A DNA stretch of 64,000 nucleotides from Rapana venosa (GCA_028751875.1 CM054154.1:56970572-57034571), one strand, 5' to 3'; counted from the stretch's first letter, positions 21,235 through 31,907 are shown. Made by a program: numbers and translations. Notes: generated by a model not told the origin, from the sequence alone.

Positions 21235-21253
21235 GATCCCTCTTCTGACACCA
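21235..21253 (-). promoter_or_regulatory. Gypsy primer-binding site, tRNA-Leu type
   Basis: Immediately inside the LTR the minus strand reads TGGTGTCAGAAGAGGGATC. It begins with TGG, the complement of the tRNA CCA end. From memory the 3' end of animal tRNA-Leu(CAA) is ..CCCACTTCTGACA plus CCA, which pairs with the first 11 bases and most of the rest. It sets the element's direction (minus) and marks the inner edge of the 5' LTR. Confidence 0.82.
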
Positions 21254-21429
21254 TGTTGTGTTTGCTGTTGTTTATGTAACTCATTAAAATAGACTCAGAG
21301 ACATGGAGAAGATGCTGCTAACAATCTCCCCATGCAGTTCCTCAGTAGCCTCCCTTGTCATAGAAAGTACCCCAAAGCCAACAATGCCTAACTATCTGAT
21401 TGGTCAATAATGCATACCATTATTTTACA
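21254..21429 (-). repeat. 5' LTR of the Gypsy element (176 bp)
   Basis: It begins TG and ends CA on both strands, is adjacent to the primer site, and is followed by CTTTT at 21,430-21,434. It has 9 mismatches against the 159 bp left in the other LTR. The promoter and polyadenylation signals of an active element would lie here. No clear TATA box was singled out. Confidence 0.9.
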
Positions 21430-21514
21430 CTTTTCAATGCCCAAATCTTACTAAAAATTATCCACATGATACACAAATACATTTCAATAACTGATATGCA
21501 TCATCCTGTTATCA

Positions 21515-21870
21515 GTATGGCTCGGTGATGTGGGTTTTCACAAAAACCATCAAACGTTTGTTGAAGAGCTGTGAAAACCAGATGCTCCACTACATGACAA
21601 AGATCAAATGAGAAGACAGGATCACGAATGAAGAAGTATGGAGAATGTGCAAAGTTGATGATCTGAAGTCTGTAGCTAGTACCAATAGACTGCACTGGTT
21701 TGGGCACGTTCAACGGAAAGCAGACCACCACATCATAAAAAGAGCAATGAACTTTGTAGTGGATGGAAAGAGACCAAAGGGAAGACCTAGCAAGACCTGG
21801 GCTGCCTGTATTGCAGATGATCTTAGAGAAAGGGGCATAAATAAGAGGAAGCTCAGACAAATGACAAATT
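21515..21870 (+). pseudogene. RTE-A RT C-terminal fragment
   Basis: Plus strand SVMWVFTKTIKRLLKSCENQ, then RMCKVDDLKSVASTNRLHWF, GHVQRKADHHIIKRAMNFVV and GKRPKGRPSKTWAACIADDL. One stop (TGA at about 21,608) interrupts it. This is the same segment as 333-640 on the minus strand. It lies just outside the Gypsy duplication, so the Gypsy element landed next to an older RTE-A fragment. Confidence 0.85.
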
Positions 21871-22799
21871 CTTTATTTCGAGGATAATGAATAAGCACTC
21901 GTGTGCTTTTTTACATCCAGTCCCCGCCCGTAGGGATACATCTTAATAATAACCCAACACTTATACAGTCTCAACAGTAGAAACAAGGGGAAATAACCCT
22001 TTTCAAAACAGCCCCTCCACCCCACCCCCCCACAGCAACCCCCCCAAAAACAAAAAACAAACAAACACGAAACCCCTAAAAACACCCCCCTCCCCCCAAA
22101 AAAAACCCAAACCCCAAAACAAACAAACAAACAAAAGAGAAAGAAAAACCAAACCAACGAAAGAAGAAAAAGAACAATAACAAAACCAAGAAAAATAACA
22201 ACCAAACTTAATAAGTCATAAAGATAAGCATCTACACATTGTCAAATGGTACATATACTTGTTACACATAACAATAAGATATTGAAATAGGGCACTCATT
22301 AAAACTTAAGTACAGCGGACAAGTCCAATAAACATTGAAAATATTAATCCTTCATCAGGATACACTATAACTATAAGCAAAACGATAAAAGGTGAGACAG
22401 AGAGTGTGTGTGTGTGTATTTCAGAGATAATATCCAAAATATAATTCCTAAAACAGTACACAATCACCATCAACACTCGTTTTTGATTATACTCATTCAA
22501 ATTATATGTCATGATAATGAAATAAACTCAATACCCATACATTTACACAATAAAAACAAGAAACAAAACAGAGGAAATCTAAACCTATACAGTCATTGAG
22601 GGAGAGTGTGTGTGTGTGTGTGTGTTTCAGGGATAATACTAAATATGTAATACTCACATAGCACACGATCAACACCAACACTTTTTAATTATACTCGTAC
22701 AAATTGAACGTCATGATAATAAAATAAGTGCAATACCCATACACTCACACAATAAAGCGGGGGGGGGGGGGGTCCCAATAAAGTAATAAAAAGAACATC
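21871..22799. repeat. Complex tandem repeat, first unit
   Basis: It opens with a 60 bp motif (hairpin AAGCACTCGTGTGCTT, then CCAGTCCCCGCCCGTAGGG) that recurs at 22,841. About 22,205-22,390 recurs at 23,301-23,487. Inside, two roughly 195 bp subrepeats, each starting with a GT tract and TTTCAG.GATAATA, lie at about 22,395-22,595 and 22,596-22,785. A-rich and C-rich stretches make up much of the rest. There is no coding sequence. Confidence 0.75.
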
Positions 22800-23487
22800 T
22801 ACACATTGTAAGTAATAGAGACAAATTCTTTTTTTTTACCAGGATAATGAATAAGTACTCATGTGCTTTTTTACATCCAGTCCCCGCCCGTAGGGTCACA
22901 TATTAATAATGAACCCAATACTCATACTTTCAAACAGTAGAAGCAAAGGGAAAAAAACTTAAAAAAAAAGAAAAAGAGGAAAAAGAAAAAACAAACAACC
23001 CCAGACAAACAAAAAAACAAAATAAACCCCAGAACACCCCCCCCCCCCCCAAAATAAAAAAGAAAAAAAGAACCACCCCCAAACAAACAAACAAAAACAA
23101 AAAAAACAACATCAAACAAACAAATGAGAAAAAACACACAAAAAACCCAACAACCGTCCCACCCCCCCTCCCCCCCCCCCCCCCCCCCCCCACCCACACA
23201 CACACATACACCAAAACAAACAAACAAAAATCCCAAACAAATCAACAACAAAAAAGCAACTACAACAATATAACAACAAAGAGAGAGAGAGAGAGAGTAA
23301 GCCAAACTTATAGATCATAAAATTGAACATCTTCATATTGTAGAATAGTACACATAGTTGTTACATGTAATACTAAGATATTGAAATAGGACATTCACTG
23401 GAGCTCAAGTACAGTCAACAAGCCCAAAATAATATTGAAAATAGAAAATATGAATATGCCCTTTATTAGAATACACAACAACTATAG
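22800..23487. repeat. Complex tandem repeat, second unit
   Basis: It repeats the hairpin motif at 22,841-22,900 and the AT-rich block at 23,301-23,487, separated by long C runs (23,036-23,051 and 23,161-23,192) and A-rich text. The offset from the first unit is 960 bp at the left motif and about 1.1 kb at the right block, because the homopolymer middle differs in length. Confidence 0.75.
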
Positions 23488-24050
23488 AATTCAAATTCAA
23501 ATTCAAAAGCTTTATTATCTCAAAGACAGAGAAATTCCGGCGGGTTACTCGCCATACATAAAAAACAATAAACATTTAAACATAATATTTAAAACACACA
23601 CACACTGTCCAACATCAGCTCGCACCCATCATGAGATAAAATGCACCACAAATCAGCAATATCTCAGCCATCCACAAACACACCCCAACAAAAATCACTT
23701 ACCATGTGCGCACAAGTAAACCCGTAGGTCCGCACATTTTACAGTCACTCGCGCACGCGCACGCACGCTCGCACATTTTAAACATTCGTACCCATGCTCA
23801 TTTTAATAATATATGTCAAATGTTATAACATGTTGTATAAGACAAATATTAATTAAATTTAATACTATGTTAATCTTCTTTATGATATTGAACAGGTTAA
23901 AATAAATAACACCCGCACGTTATTTTAAAGAAAAAAAACCAAAAAAAAATCATTTGTATAACATGTATGATAAGACAATTTCAGTTGATGTGAATATTCT
24001 ATTCTATTAGAAACTGAACACAGTTTACCCTAATAAACGGTTTAGCCTTT
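23488..24050 (-). mobile_element. LINE 3' end fragment with a TTGAA-repeat tail
   Basis: On the minus strand it ends in AATAAAGCTTTTGAATTTGAATTTGAATTC (23,488-23,517, given in parts: AATAAAGC, then a TTGAA repeat). The 500 bp before it hold no readable frame, with CA-rich patches at 23,594 and 23,700-23,780. The 5-mer tail resembles the TTGAC tails of LINE-E and LINE-F. Family unknown. Confidence 0.45.
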
Positions 24051-24051
24051 G

Positions 24052-24077
24052 AGTCTCTCTCTCTCTCCCCCCCTCCC

Positions 24078-24112
<35 letters not shown>

Positions 24113-24135
24113 TCCTCTTCTTCTCTCTCTGTCTG
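24052..24135. repeat. CT-rich microsatellite
   Basis: (CT)n with short C runs and TTC interruptions. Confidence 0.9.
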
Positions 24136-24479
24136 GGGTTTAGGTTTCAATTAGATTTATTGTCATACATTATTAATTAGCAGAATTGAGGTTGGCAATA
24201 AAAACTATTTTTAAATCGCCAGGGTTCTTGACTTGGGTACTCTGTGCGCTTTTGAGAAGGCCAGGAGTTCAAAATATTTTGCACGCACATGTGTGTCATC
24301 ACTCAAATCTGTCTAGCTCTGTTCTCTACACAGCATTCTACACAGTCATTCAGTTTCATTTGCTCACAGCACCACAATTTCTGGCCACATAGGTTACAAT
24401 CTTGTTTACTATGTTTTTGTTTTAACAGTCAGGCCCCCACCCCCCTTACCAACAAAACCAAGGAAACATGAAAAGGACT

Positions 24480-26900
24480 GGATCAATAAAGCATCGGTAG
24501 AATATTTTGTAAAACTTTTACATTTACTTTTGACTCCGGGTTTTTGAAGGAAAAAAAGATGCTTGTACGTGAAGCGGCATTTTCTATTTACAAGATCTGT
24601 ATTAGCATCAAAGTTTAGTTTATCATCAATAATAGACCTAGTTATTTGTATTGGTGGTACACGCTCTACCTTTTACACATCAATGTAAAGATTTGGTATG
24701 GGCTGGGTCCCTGCGAAAATCAATCAACATTTCCTTTAGTCTTTATAAAAAACATTTAGGTCAAGGACAGTTCTGTTGCACCAGGAGGAGAACTCCTCAA
24801 CTTGTTTAAAATACATTCGACATGGGATTAGACAGATCTCCAGAGCAGAGTCATCAGATATTTGATTAATGGTATAGATAGAGCCAGTGCAGTATTGTGT
24901 TAAAGGGTGAACAGGATGGGGAACAGACCGTGCCTTGGGGGATCTTTGAGTGGATATGGCTTTTTGAAATCGAACAAACTGTGTCCGGGTGTCAAAAGCT
25001 TTAGCAGAGAATTATCCGAGGACAGACATCATTGAGAGCAGTTTGAGGCTAATAGATGGGGCTGAATGGTATTAATGCAGATGAGACTCAATGAAAAGTA
25101 TACGAACAAAGGAGTCGGGGTTACTCCTAGGTGAGATAATACATTATTGCAGCAAGGTAATTGTTAGCTCATTGTGCTTCTGTTGGCTTTGTATTGCAAA
25201 ATGAAGAGGATCTAGATATGAAGAGTAGAGAAAAGAGCGTTTGAGAACGATTCGTTCAAAACACTTTCATTACTCTTGGATTTGAGAGCTATGGTCTATA
25301 TCATTTAAAGTTTGGGGTGATTATAATTTTTTGCAACAGGACACATTATTGATTTTTTCCAGAGACTTGGAAAATGGCATGCCTTTCAAAGTCAGAGAAA
25401 CCACTCACATAAAAAACATGACACAGTTGCTCTGCACAAGATATTAAATGCCGACCACAAAAACATCCCAACCCACCAGCTTCCTCACATGCAATGCTTT
25501 AAATACTGATTTAACATCTGTAGCCCTGAACAGTAATATCTTCATCATTCGAAGATCATTTTTCCAGACATTGTGTTGCAGGTTAGACAGAAAACAGATT
25601 GAAGCTCTTGTTAGTGAATCTTTCACGCTCAAAGCGGGCAATGAAATTCATTCAATTCATCAGCAAAAGCCTTTCGTTCCTTAGTTGGCATTGACTGTGT
25701 TGACATTTTGAGTTTGCTAGTTGCCCTGAAAGTATCTTTAAACCATTCCACGCATTAGACATTGGACTCTCTTGAATCCCTGTTCTTCAACCTTTCTCTT
25801 TTTATTTTCTTTCTACATTCTCGAAATTCTTTTTGAAGTTTCTTTTTGATTTGTTCTGCAGGCCATTCTATCGCGTCTGAAACGCTATCTTTCTTTTTGT
25901 TTAGAGTTGATTTTAGTGTTTTTGTCACCCAAGGTTTATGTTGGTGAAATATCTTTACCAGTTTTTTGTGGAATAATAAGATTTTCACAAAAGGATATGC
26001 ATGCACGACATCAGTCGCTTCATCCACATTGTCACTCGAGTCAAGAAAACACACTCCAGTAAGTACATCAAACAACCTTTCAAAACTCTTCCACACTTCT
26101 TGCGTTCCACCACTTTCACTTGTTTTTTCACAATAGGGTCAGTTTATTTATTTTGGGTTATATTGCAGGTATGAGGAAATTTGTGTTGTGATATGAGGTC
26201 CAGAGTGGCTCTAAAGCAACAGACTTTAAGCATATAAATGTCCAAAATTTGTCAAAGAAATTTGTGTTGAAGGGTAAGAACAAGTCAATGTTGGTTTTTT
26301 TAAGAAGGAAGAGCATGTTTTATAAAATCACAGTGGTTAAAATCGCCAAGCACAAAAAAAGGGCGAGTCAGGAACATTCAAAGTGCAGTTCGTGTACCTG
26401 TGTCAGAGTTCTGGGAGGCAGCACGTGCACAAGCAGAGGGAGGCACATCAGCACACTGTCACAACATTGGGCCAAAACTCCCTTGGCAGAATATTTAGGT
26501 CGGAGGGACACTGACAACAATTCAACATCTGCAGTACCACCTAGCTTTCTGACTTGACATTGTCTGCCACACCCACACTCTCATTCACGTACAGGCACAC
26601 GCCACCACCTTGTTTTTTTCTTTCTCTCTGTCCATTCGATCACGGCACACCATAAACCTTTCAAAGCCACACTTCATCACTAATGAAATCACTAAACAAG
26701 TTTCGTTAAAACAAAGTAAACATGAATTCTTATATTCAGATGAAAAACTGTTGTTCCTTGAAGTTCATGGAAATTAAAATTGCTTCCATAGGGGTCGAAT
26801 TGATCGCACATTTGCTAAAACAATAGAGGGCCAATGCAGGTTGAAATTGGAAACCGTCTCAAACTTCTTTTCATCCTCCTCTACGGCCTCTTTTTCGAAA
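24480..26900 (-). pseudogene. Decayed LINE-E: endonuclease, linker and RT
   Basis: Minus strand: SIVLANVRSIRP (about 26,790-26,830) and QGGGVCLYVNES (about 26,590-26,620) are APE-endonuclease starts. VELLSVSLRPKYSAKGV lies at about 26,510. The linker 26,096-25,755 reads HQHKPWVTKTLKSTLNKKKD and KKLQKEFRECRKKIKR. RT traces follow: FERIVLKRS, SYLDPLHFAIQS, FVRILFIE, FDTRTQFVRFQKAIST, SDDSALE and VEEFSSWCN..LDLNVF, down to IIDDKLNFDANTDLV (about 24,620). Nearly every block has its own frame. The same family is at 38,907-40,024 and 55,290-57,557. The 3' end (24,180-24,480) could not be placed. Confidence 0.75.
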
Positions 26901-27304
26901 TGAGTGGTCAGAGTTCTGACATTCTTAATTCACAGCGTAACTCAGGAGGAATGTCATATAAACAAGAAATCAGAGCTAAATGCAGATTTAATTTCTAAAA
27001 GTTTCTCTCTTGAATAAAATTATGTTGGGTGGCCTGAAGAGAGAGAGGAAGAAAGAGGGAGGAATGATTTAATTGCATACGGGCTTTGGCCACAATACAC
27101 AGAGAGTGTGTGTGTGTGTGTGTGTGAGAGAGAGGAGAGAGAGAACGATGTAGGAGAGATAGAGTGATTTGAATGAGAGGAGGGAAAGGGGACGATGAGA
27201 GAGAGAGAGAGAGGAGATGGTTACTACAACGAGAGGATGACGTGGCCTCATCCATGTCAAAACCTCCCTCGGAAGAAAACTGACAAATAAGGAGAGATAT
27301 ATGA

Positions 27305-27522
27305 TTTGATGGTGCCAGGTATGATGAAGAATTGGCTCAAACTTCTCTCGCCCAGTTTGATGCTATAGGTAACAGTCCTTGAGAGGTTTTCATTAGAACG
27401 AAAGAAGCAGCTGACAACATCAGTTTCAATTATTATGATGCTCTAAACATAAATTACAGCAATGATACTGGCCCAACAACTAAGCAGCAGACGTTCAAAA
27501 TACCCCTTGCAAAACAGCCATG
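27305..27522 (+). other. Possible degraded coding fragment, unidentified
   Basis: One frame gives a protein-like text of about 70 residues with one TGA near 27,380: FDGARYDEELAQTSLAQFDA before it and VFIRTKEAADNISFNYYDAL after it, ending IPLAKQP. Residue use is balanced, unlike microsatellite translations. I do not recognise the family. It could be an exon remnant or a piece of an unlisted transposon. Confidence 0.3.
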
Positions 27523-28734
27523 AAATTATTCTATACAGGCTGCACACTTGGTATTTAAAAAAATCATCTTTTTCCTTCTGTTTTCTATGTTAACTCTGTA
27601 CTCATACGCAGTGCTAAGGCATCCACAGAAATATAAACCACTTTTTGTGAAAGACTAGCCTCTGACTAAAATCTCATGTGATTTTTTAACAAATTTGGTA
27701 GGTTTGAAATGTTTTAATTTTTCAGCAAATACTGTACCCCCTCAGTCCTTTGTTGTCTGCTAGCTTCCTTATCACAATATGCATGGGCTGGTCAACGCTA
27801 TAGGAATACAGGCAGTCCGTATTTAATGATTATTTCCAATTTTCTCGTGACTACCTGGTATTGCTCTATGTCCTCAATCCCCCAAACAAGTGCAAAGTCC
27901 ATTTTTCATGCTTAAAAAACTCTGTGAAATCACCAACTTTTCCCCCCACTCCCACTCTATAGAAAAAGATACTACATGACCCCCAAATTAACACTGTTAT
28001 GTAGCCCAAAGGGTTTAAAGGATATAACTCTTCCATGCCTATTACTTCCCTTGCCTGTGTTAGGTCACAGTCATCACTGGTAGCAAGTGAACTTTAACTG
28101 TTGAAAGAAGGGGTCCATGTGGAAAGTATCAACTATGACTATTGGATTTCAAGAAAGGAATGGTCCCATCAGCTCTGTGTACAAGGCTCTGTAGACAAGG
28201 GTGAAGGGGGGTGGTAGGAAGAGGGGGTGAGAGTGAGGGACATTCACCACACAGCCATGTGTGAGGTCAGAGTGCAAGGGGTCCCCTTTTTTGTTATCAC
28301 TAGAAACCCTACAGCAACTGTTATCGCCCTGTCAAAGCGATGTTTATATAGCAGGCCTACCAGCTTCCCCCTTCTTTTTCATGGACAGCACCACTCCCTG
28401 GTTTAAACATAATTTATTCATGAAAAGTGTCACAAAAATATGAGCATACCTTGAAAGGACAAAAAGTAAACTTCTGATAAGTCCTGCCATATTCACATAA
28501 ACACGTTATGACAGATGACTTCACATTGCAACAGATGACTGATACATGATGTATATAATATCACTGTTGCATATTTTTTAAAGTGATTTGAACAAATCTA
28601 ATTAAAAACATCCTTTCGATTGGACATGTGACATACCAACAAGCCATCTGTTTGAAACTGTTCAAAAGATGCATACAAAAATAGAGGGTTGCAAAACTAG
28701 ATGAGTAGTCATCAAGCGTAATAATAGCAATAAC

Positions 28735-28812
28735 AAGAACAATAATAATAATGACAATGATGATAATAACAACAACAATAATAATAGATACAACAAAAAA
28801 TAATAATAATAA
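28735..28812. repeat. Imperfect (AAT/AAC)n microsatellite
   Basis: AATAATAATAATG and AACAACAAC units with ATG and GAT interruptions. Confidence 0.8.
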
Positions 28813-29252
28813 TAGCAGTAGCAATGACATGATATCTCTTGTACTCATGATTATAACGATAACTATAACGAGAAGAAGAATAAAGTGTAAATGCAGTGGT
28901 AAGGTAGATTTTTAAAAAAACCAAAGCGAGCAGAGAAAGAGAGAGAGGAGGGAAGGGAAAGATTAGGTATAGATAATGAATACACTTTTTTATGGGGTGT
29001 GAACACATCGGGTGTACTATCCATCTTGTAACTGAAGCGTTGATGGACTGAGACTAGCTAGCATATTCATAAATATAGAATTACAGCTCAGATGCTCCCT
29101 ACTACTTAGGTAAAATACTTACAGGAATGAGTGAAAAGGAGGGTATAAGAGAAAGAAATGAAAGTCCATTTAGATATTATTAAAGCGATTTGTTTGTAGA
29201 CTAAATCTATGAACTGTTTCAAAAATATGAGTGTTAGTGTCAATACTTACAG

Positions 29253-29406
29253 CTGTACTACCAGACAGTAGATTGTGTACACTGGTGAGTTCTTGTGGGA
29301 GGGTGAGGATATTATTTATTGGCTGTGTCCTGTACTACCAGACAGTAGATTGTGTACACTGATGAGTTCTTGTGGGAGGGTGAGAATAGAGTTTATTGGC
29401 TGTGTC
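29253..29406 (-). repeat. 77 bp tandem duplication
   Basis: CTGTACTACCAGACAGTAGA begins at 29,253 and again at 29,330. The two units differ at only a few bases, and a third partial unit starts at 29,407. On the minus strand this is the region after the LINE motif ETAEHYLLHCPEY, so coding sequence was duplicated out of frame. Confidence 0.88.
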
Positions 29407-29447
29407 CTGTACTCAGGACAGTGAAGGAGATAATGCTCGGCTGTTTC
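29407..29447 (-). pseudogene. LINE C-terminal fragment, part 2 (zinc-like HLLHC end)
   Basis: The minus strand reads ETAEHYLLHCPEYRTQ and continues the frame ..ALCACTYPQ at 31,908. With CAC in part 1 and the H and C here, it forms the C.C..H..LL.C pattern found at the end of several LINE proteins. It is split by the RTE-C insertion. Confidence 0.72.
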
Positions 29448-29471
29448 TTGAGGGTAAGTACTTACTTTACT

Positions 29472-30776
29472 TTACTTTTGTCTTCCGCTTATACTCGGAG
29501 GCGTCGCGAGGAGATATAGCTGTCTGTGGGCAGCGAGGCGTGTAGCCTGGAGGAGGGACATGCCGTGGGCTTTTAGGGTGTCGGCCACGGAATCATTCCA
29601 TCTTCTTCTTGGTCGTCCTTTGGCTTTCCATCCTGAGTGCCGGGTGTTGTAGGCCCGAAGAGCTGGCTGGTTGTGAGGCATCCGTGTCAGGTGTCCGAAC
29701 CACTTGATCCTCTGCTGGTCGATGTGTTGTAGGACTGGTGTTGCGCCTACCATGTCTCTGATGACTTCGTTTCTGATTTTGTCTCTTCGGGTCTTGTTGA
29801 CTGCTCTTCCTAGGCATTTCTTTTCGCATGTGACTACTTTACGTCTGAGGGGCTTTGTGAGGGGCCATGTCTGACGCTGGTATGTGAGCGTTGGCAGGAA
29901 GATGGTGTTAATCAGTTTTGCCTTTGTGTCCATAGGGATGCTGGGATGTTTCAGGAGAGGGGCGAGCTGGTAGCTGACCGCATTAGCCTTCTGACATCTT
30001 GTTTCAATTTCACGGTCTAATCTTCCGTTCTCTGCAAATACACTGCCCAGATATTTAAATTCGCTGACTTGATTTAACTGGGATCCATTGATATTGATGT
30101 CCAGAGTGTGTGGTCTCCTGCTGACTGTCATGACCTCGGGCTTACTGACACTGATTTTTATGTCATAGGCCTGGCAGGTGCTGTTGAGTTGATCTGTGTG
30201 CTCCTGGAGCTGTGCCTTCTTGCTATGTATTATTGCCTGGTCATCAGCAAACATGAGTTCGTTGAGTGCCTCAGGATCTGGGTTGGCCTCCTTTGCAATC
30301 TGGTCCATGTAAATGACAAAGAGCAGAGGGGAGAGGCCACAGCCCTGTCTCACCCCGGATGTAACTGGGAACCAGTCAGATGTTCCACTGGTCGTGCGGA
30401 CTGCGCTCTTGCTGTTGGCATAGATAGCTCGGATGTTGTCCAGCAGCTGCCCCTTCACGCCATACTGCTCCAGCACCTTCCACAACTTGTCTCTGTTTAC
30501 TCGGTCAAAAGCCTTCTCTTGATCTACAAAGATAAGGTGGAGATCTCGGTTGTATTCAATTGCCTTCTCACACATCTGTCTGAGAGCAAAGATTTCATCT
30601 GTGCACCCTCTTCCTTTCCTGAATCCAAACTGAGCATCACTGAGGAGATGTTCTGTTTTTGTTCTAGTGCGCTGGTCTAGGATCTTTGCATACATTTTCC
30701 CTACATGGCTGAGGTGTGATATGCCTCTGTAGTTACTGCAGTCTTTCTTGCTGCCCTTCTTCTTCCAAATTGGCAC
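29472..30776 (-). CDS. RTE-C reverse transcriptase, open 434-codon frame
   Basis: The start chosen is the first Met of the open frame. The true protein begins upstream in damaged sequence, so this is the C-terminal two thirds. Residues 1-50 hold [20 protein letters not shown] (finger region). QFGFRKGRGCTDEIFALRQM lies at about 49-68, FVDQEKAFDRVNRDKLWKVL at 83-102, SGVRQGCGLSPLLF at 140-153 and the catalytic FADDQAII at 176-183. The C-terminal part has YLGSVFAENGRLDREI, WFGHLTRMPHNQPALRAYN and GRPRRRWNDSVADTL, the basic box typical of RTE-like proteins. There is no RNase H. Being uninterrupted for 434 codons, it is among the younger copies. Upstream frames are broken at 30,846-31,101. Confidence 0.85.
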   Translation of the reverse strand: MPIWKKKGSKKDCSNYRGISHLSHVGKMYAKILDQRTRTKTEHLLSDAQFGFRKGRGCTDEIFALRQMCEKAIEYNRDLHLIFVDQEKAFDRVNRDKLWKVLEQYGVKGQLLDNIRAIYANSKSAVRTTSGTSDWFPVTSGVRQGCGLSPLLFVIYMDQIAKEANPDPEALNELMFADDQAIIHSKKAQLQEHTDQLNSTCQAYDIKISVSKPEVMTVSRRPHTLDININGSQLNQVSEFKYLGSVFAENGRLDREIETRCQKANAVSYQLAPLLKHPSIPMDTKAKLINTIFLPTLTYQRQTWPLTKPLRRKVVTCEKKCLGRAVNKTRRDKIRNEVIRDMVGATPVLQHIDQQRIKWFGHLTRMPHNQPALRAYNTRHSGWKAKGRPRRRWNDSVADTLKAHGMSLLQATRLAAHRQLYLLATPPSISGRQK

Positions 30777-30845
30777 TACTATTGCATTCTGCCAGTCCTC
30801 TGGTACTTTCCTCTCCTCCCAAGCTTTTTTGAAGATGGTGGTGAG

Positions 30846-31893
30846 CTACATTATACCGGTTTCCCCACATGCATGGATGGCTTCAGTTGTTATGCCATCG
30901 TCGCCTGCTGCTTTCCCTGTAGGGCTGGTCTTCACTGCTCTTCTGACTTCACTCTCCAAGATGGTAGGTTCTGAGTGGTCTGGGTAGTTGGGGGTGAACT
31001 GGAACTGGGTGTTCTGTGCCTGTTGTCCTGCAGGGTTGAGCAGTTTCTTGAAGTACTCTTCCCATCTTTTCACTATCTCTTCTTCCTCGTTCAGGCCTTG
31101 TTATTTTGCATCGTTGATTACAGCGGTGGGGTCAAAGGGTTCGTCTCGCATTCTCATTGCTTTCACACTCTTGCAGAACTCTCTCATGGAGGTTTTGCAC
31201 TTTTCACTTAGCTCTTCTCCATATTTTCTCCACGAATTTTCCTTTGCTGTTCTGACAATTTTCTTGGTGTGTCTTCGTGCAATTCTGTACCTGATATAGT
31301 CCTCTTTTTTCTTTGACTTAATCCAGGTCTTGTAAAGACTCTTCTTCTCTCTGATTGCTTCTTTCACTTCTTTGTTCCACCAAACTGTTGCCTTTCGGTA
31401 TTTTCCTCTAGTCTTCTTCACACCACATGCTTCTTTCAAAGAGTCCTGCACAGCGGTTTTAAAAGTGTGCCAGGTTTGCTCTGCATCCAGTTGATGTGGT
31501 GTCAACAGAGTCCAACTTCTCTCTTACAGTGCGCTCTCATCTGAAACTTGACCTCCTCGTTCTGCAGCTTGTGCATAATTAAGTCTTTCAGGCTGCTTTT
31601 TTCTGTTGGTGGTCCTCCTCTTTTTCTTGTGGTTAGCGTTGTGATGACTGGCCTGTGGTCGTGTCCAGGCCAGCGTTTGGGATAGCTCTTGAATCTGCAA
31701 CTTTGTTCCGTATGCTGGATCTTGTTAACACAAAGTCGGTTTGGGACGAGACGTTTATGTCATTCCATTTGTACCAGGTATAAATCTGAGTAGCTCGATG
31801 TTGGAAGAAGGTGTTGGTGATTATCAGGTCATGCTCCGCGCATAGTTCCAGTACCAGGTTGCCGTTGTAGTTGCATGGTGTTCTGCGGTCAGG
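30846..31893 (-). pseudogene. RTE-C endonuclease end and linker
   Basis: Minus strand, from the 5' end: NLVLELCAEHDLIITNTFFQ, RATQIYTWYKWND and SQTDFVLTRSSIRNKVADSR (endonuclease C-terminal half; Q.DF is the usual motif), then a damaged stretch where GSDHRPV is expected near 31,650. The linker 31,505-31,101 has CGVKKTRGKYRKATVWWNKE, VKEAIREKKSLYKTWIKSKK and KKIVRTAKENSWRKYGEELS. 31,073-30,846 gives RRAVKTSPTGKAAGDDGITT before the RT. About three frame breaks. Confidence 0.8.
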
Positions 31894-31907
31894 TTGAGGG
31901 TAAGTAC

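Larger units (their letters stand above)
79..21434 (-). mobile_element. Gypsy-type LTR retrotransposon, split by nested insertions
   Basis: Two matching LTR segments (84-242 and 21,254-21,429) stand at the ends, and the 5 bp CTTTT lies just outside both (79-83 and 21,430-21,434). That is the size of duplication Gypsy integrases make. Between them, on the minus strand, come a primer site, gag, an aspartic protease, RT, RNase H and integrase in the usual Gypsy order. Only about 4 kb of the 21 kb is Gypsy sequence. The rest is RTE-A, RTE-B, L2-like and ORF1-only insertions listed separately. Stops and frameshifts occur in every gene, so the copy is dead. No envelope-like gene was seen, though the stretch where one would sit, after integrase, is deleted. 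Confidence 0.88.
26905..29050. other. No recognised gene; possible unique host sequence
   Basis: Contains a GT/GA microsatellite (27,107-27,215), a possible coding fragment (27,305-27,522, separate entry) and an AAT/AAC-type microsatellite (about 28,735-28,812). The remainder shows no long frame, no RT or endonuclease motif and no repeat shared with the rest of the window. It is one of the better candidates for non-repeat sequence here. Confidence 0.5.
29462..31893 (-). mobile_element. RTE-like LINE (family RTE-C), 2.4 kb
   Basis: It is bounded by an exact 14 bp duplication TTGAGGGTAAGTAC (29,448-29,461 and 31,894-31,907). The 3' end at 29,462 is an AAAGT repeat on the minus strand. The element covers part of the endonuclease, the linker and the entire RT. 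The host frame (a LINE C-terminus) is continuous when it is removed. Confidence 0.92.

Noticed and set aside
22922..23336. Minus-strand frames rich in Gly, Phe, Val and Cys that look like membrane proteins
   Set aside because: They arise from C-rich and A-rich runs inside the tandem repeat. Several frames are open at once.
29253..29406. CRISPR-like direct repeats
   Set aside because: Two adjacent 77 bp units with no unique spacers, in a eukaryotic LINE end.
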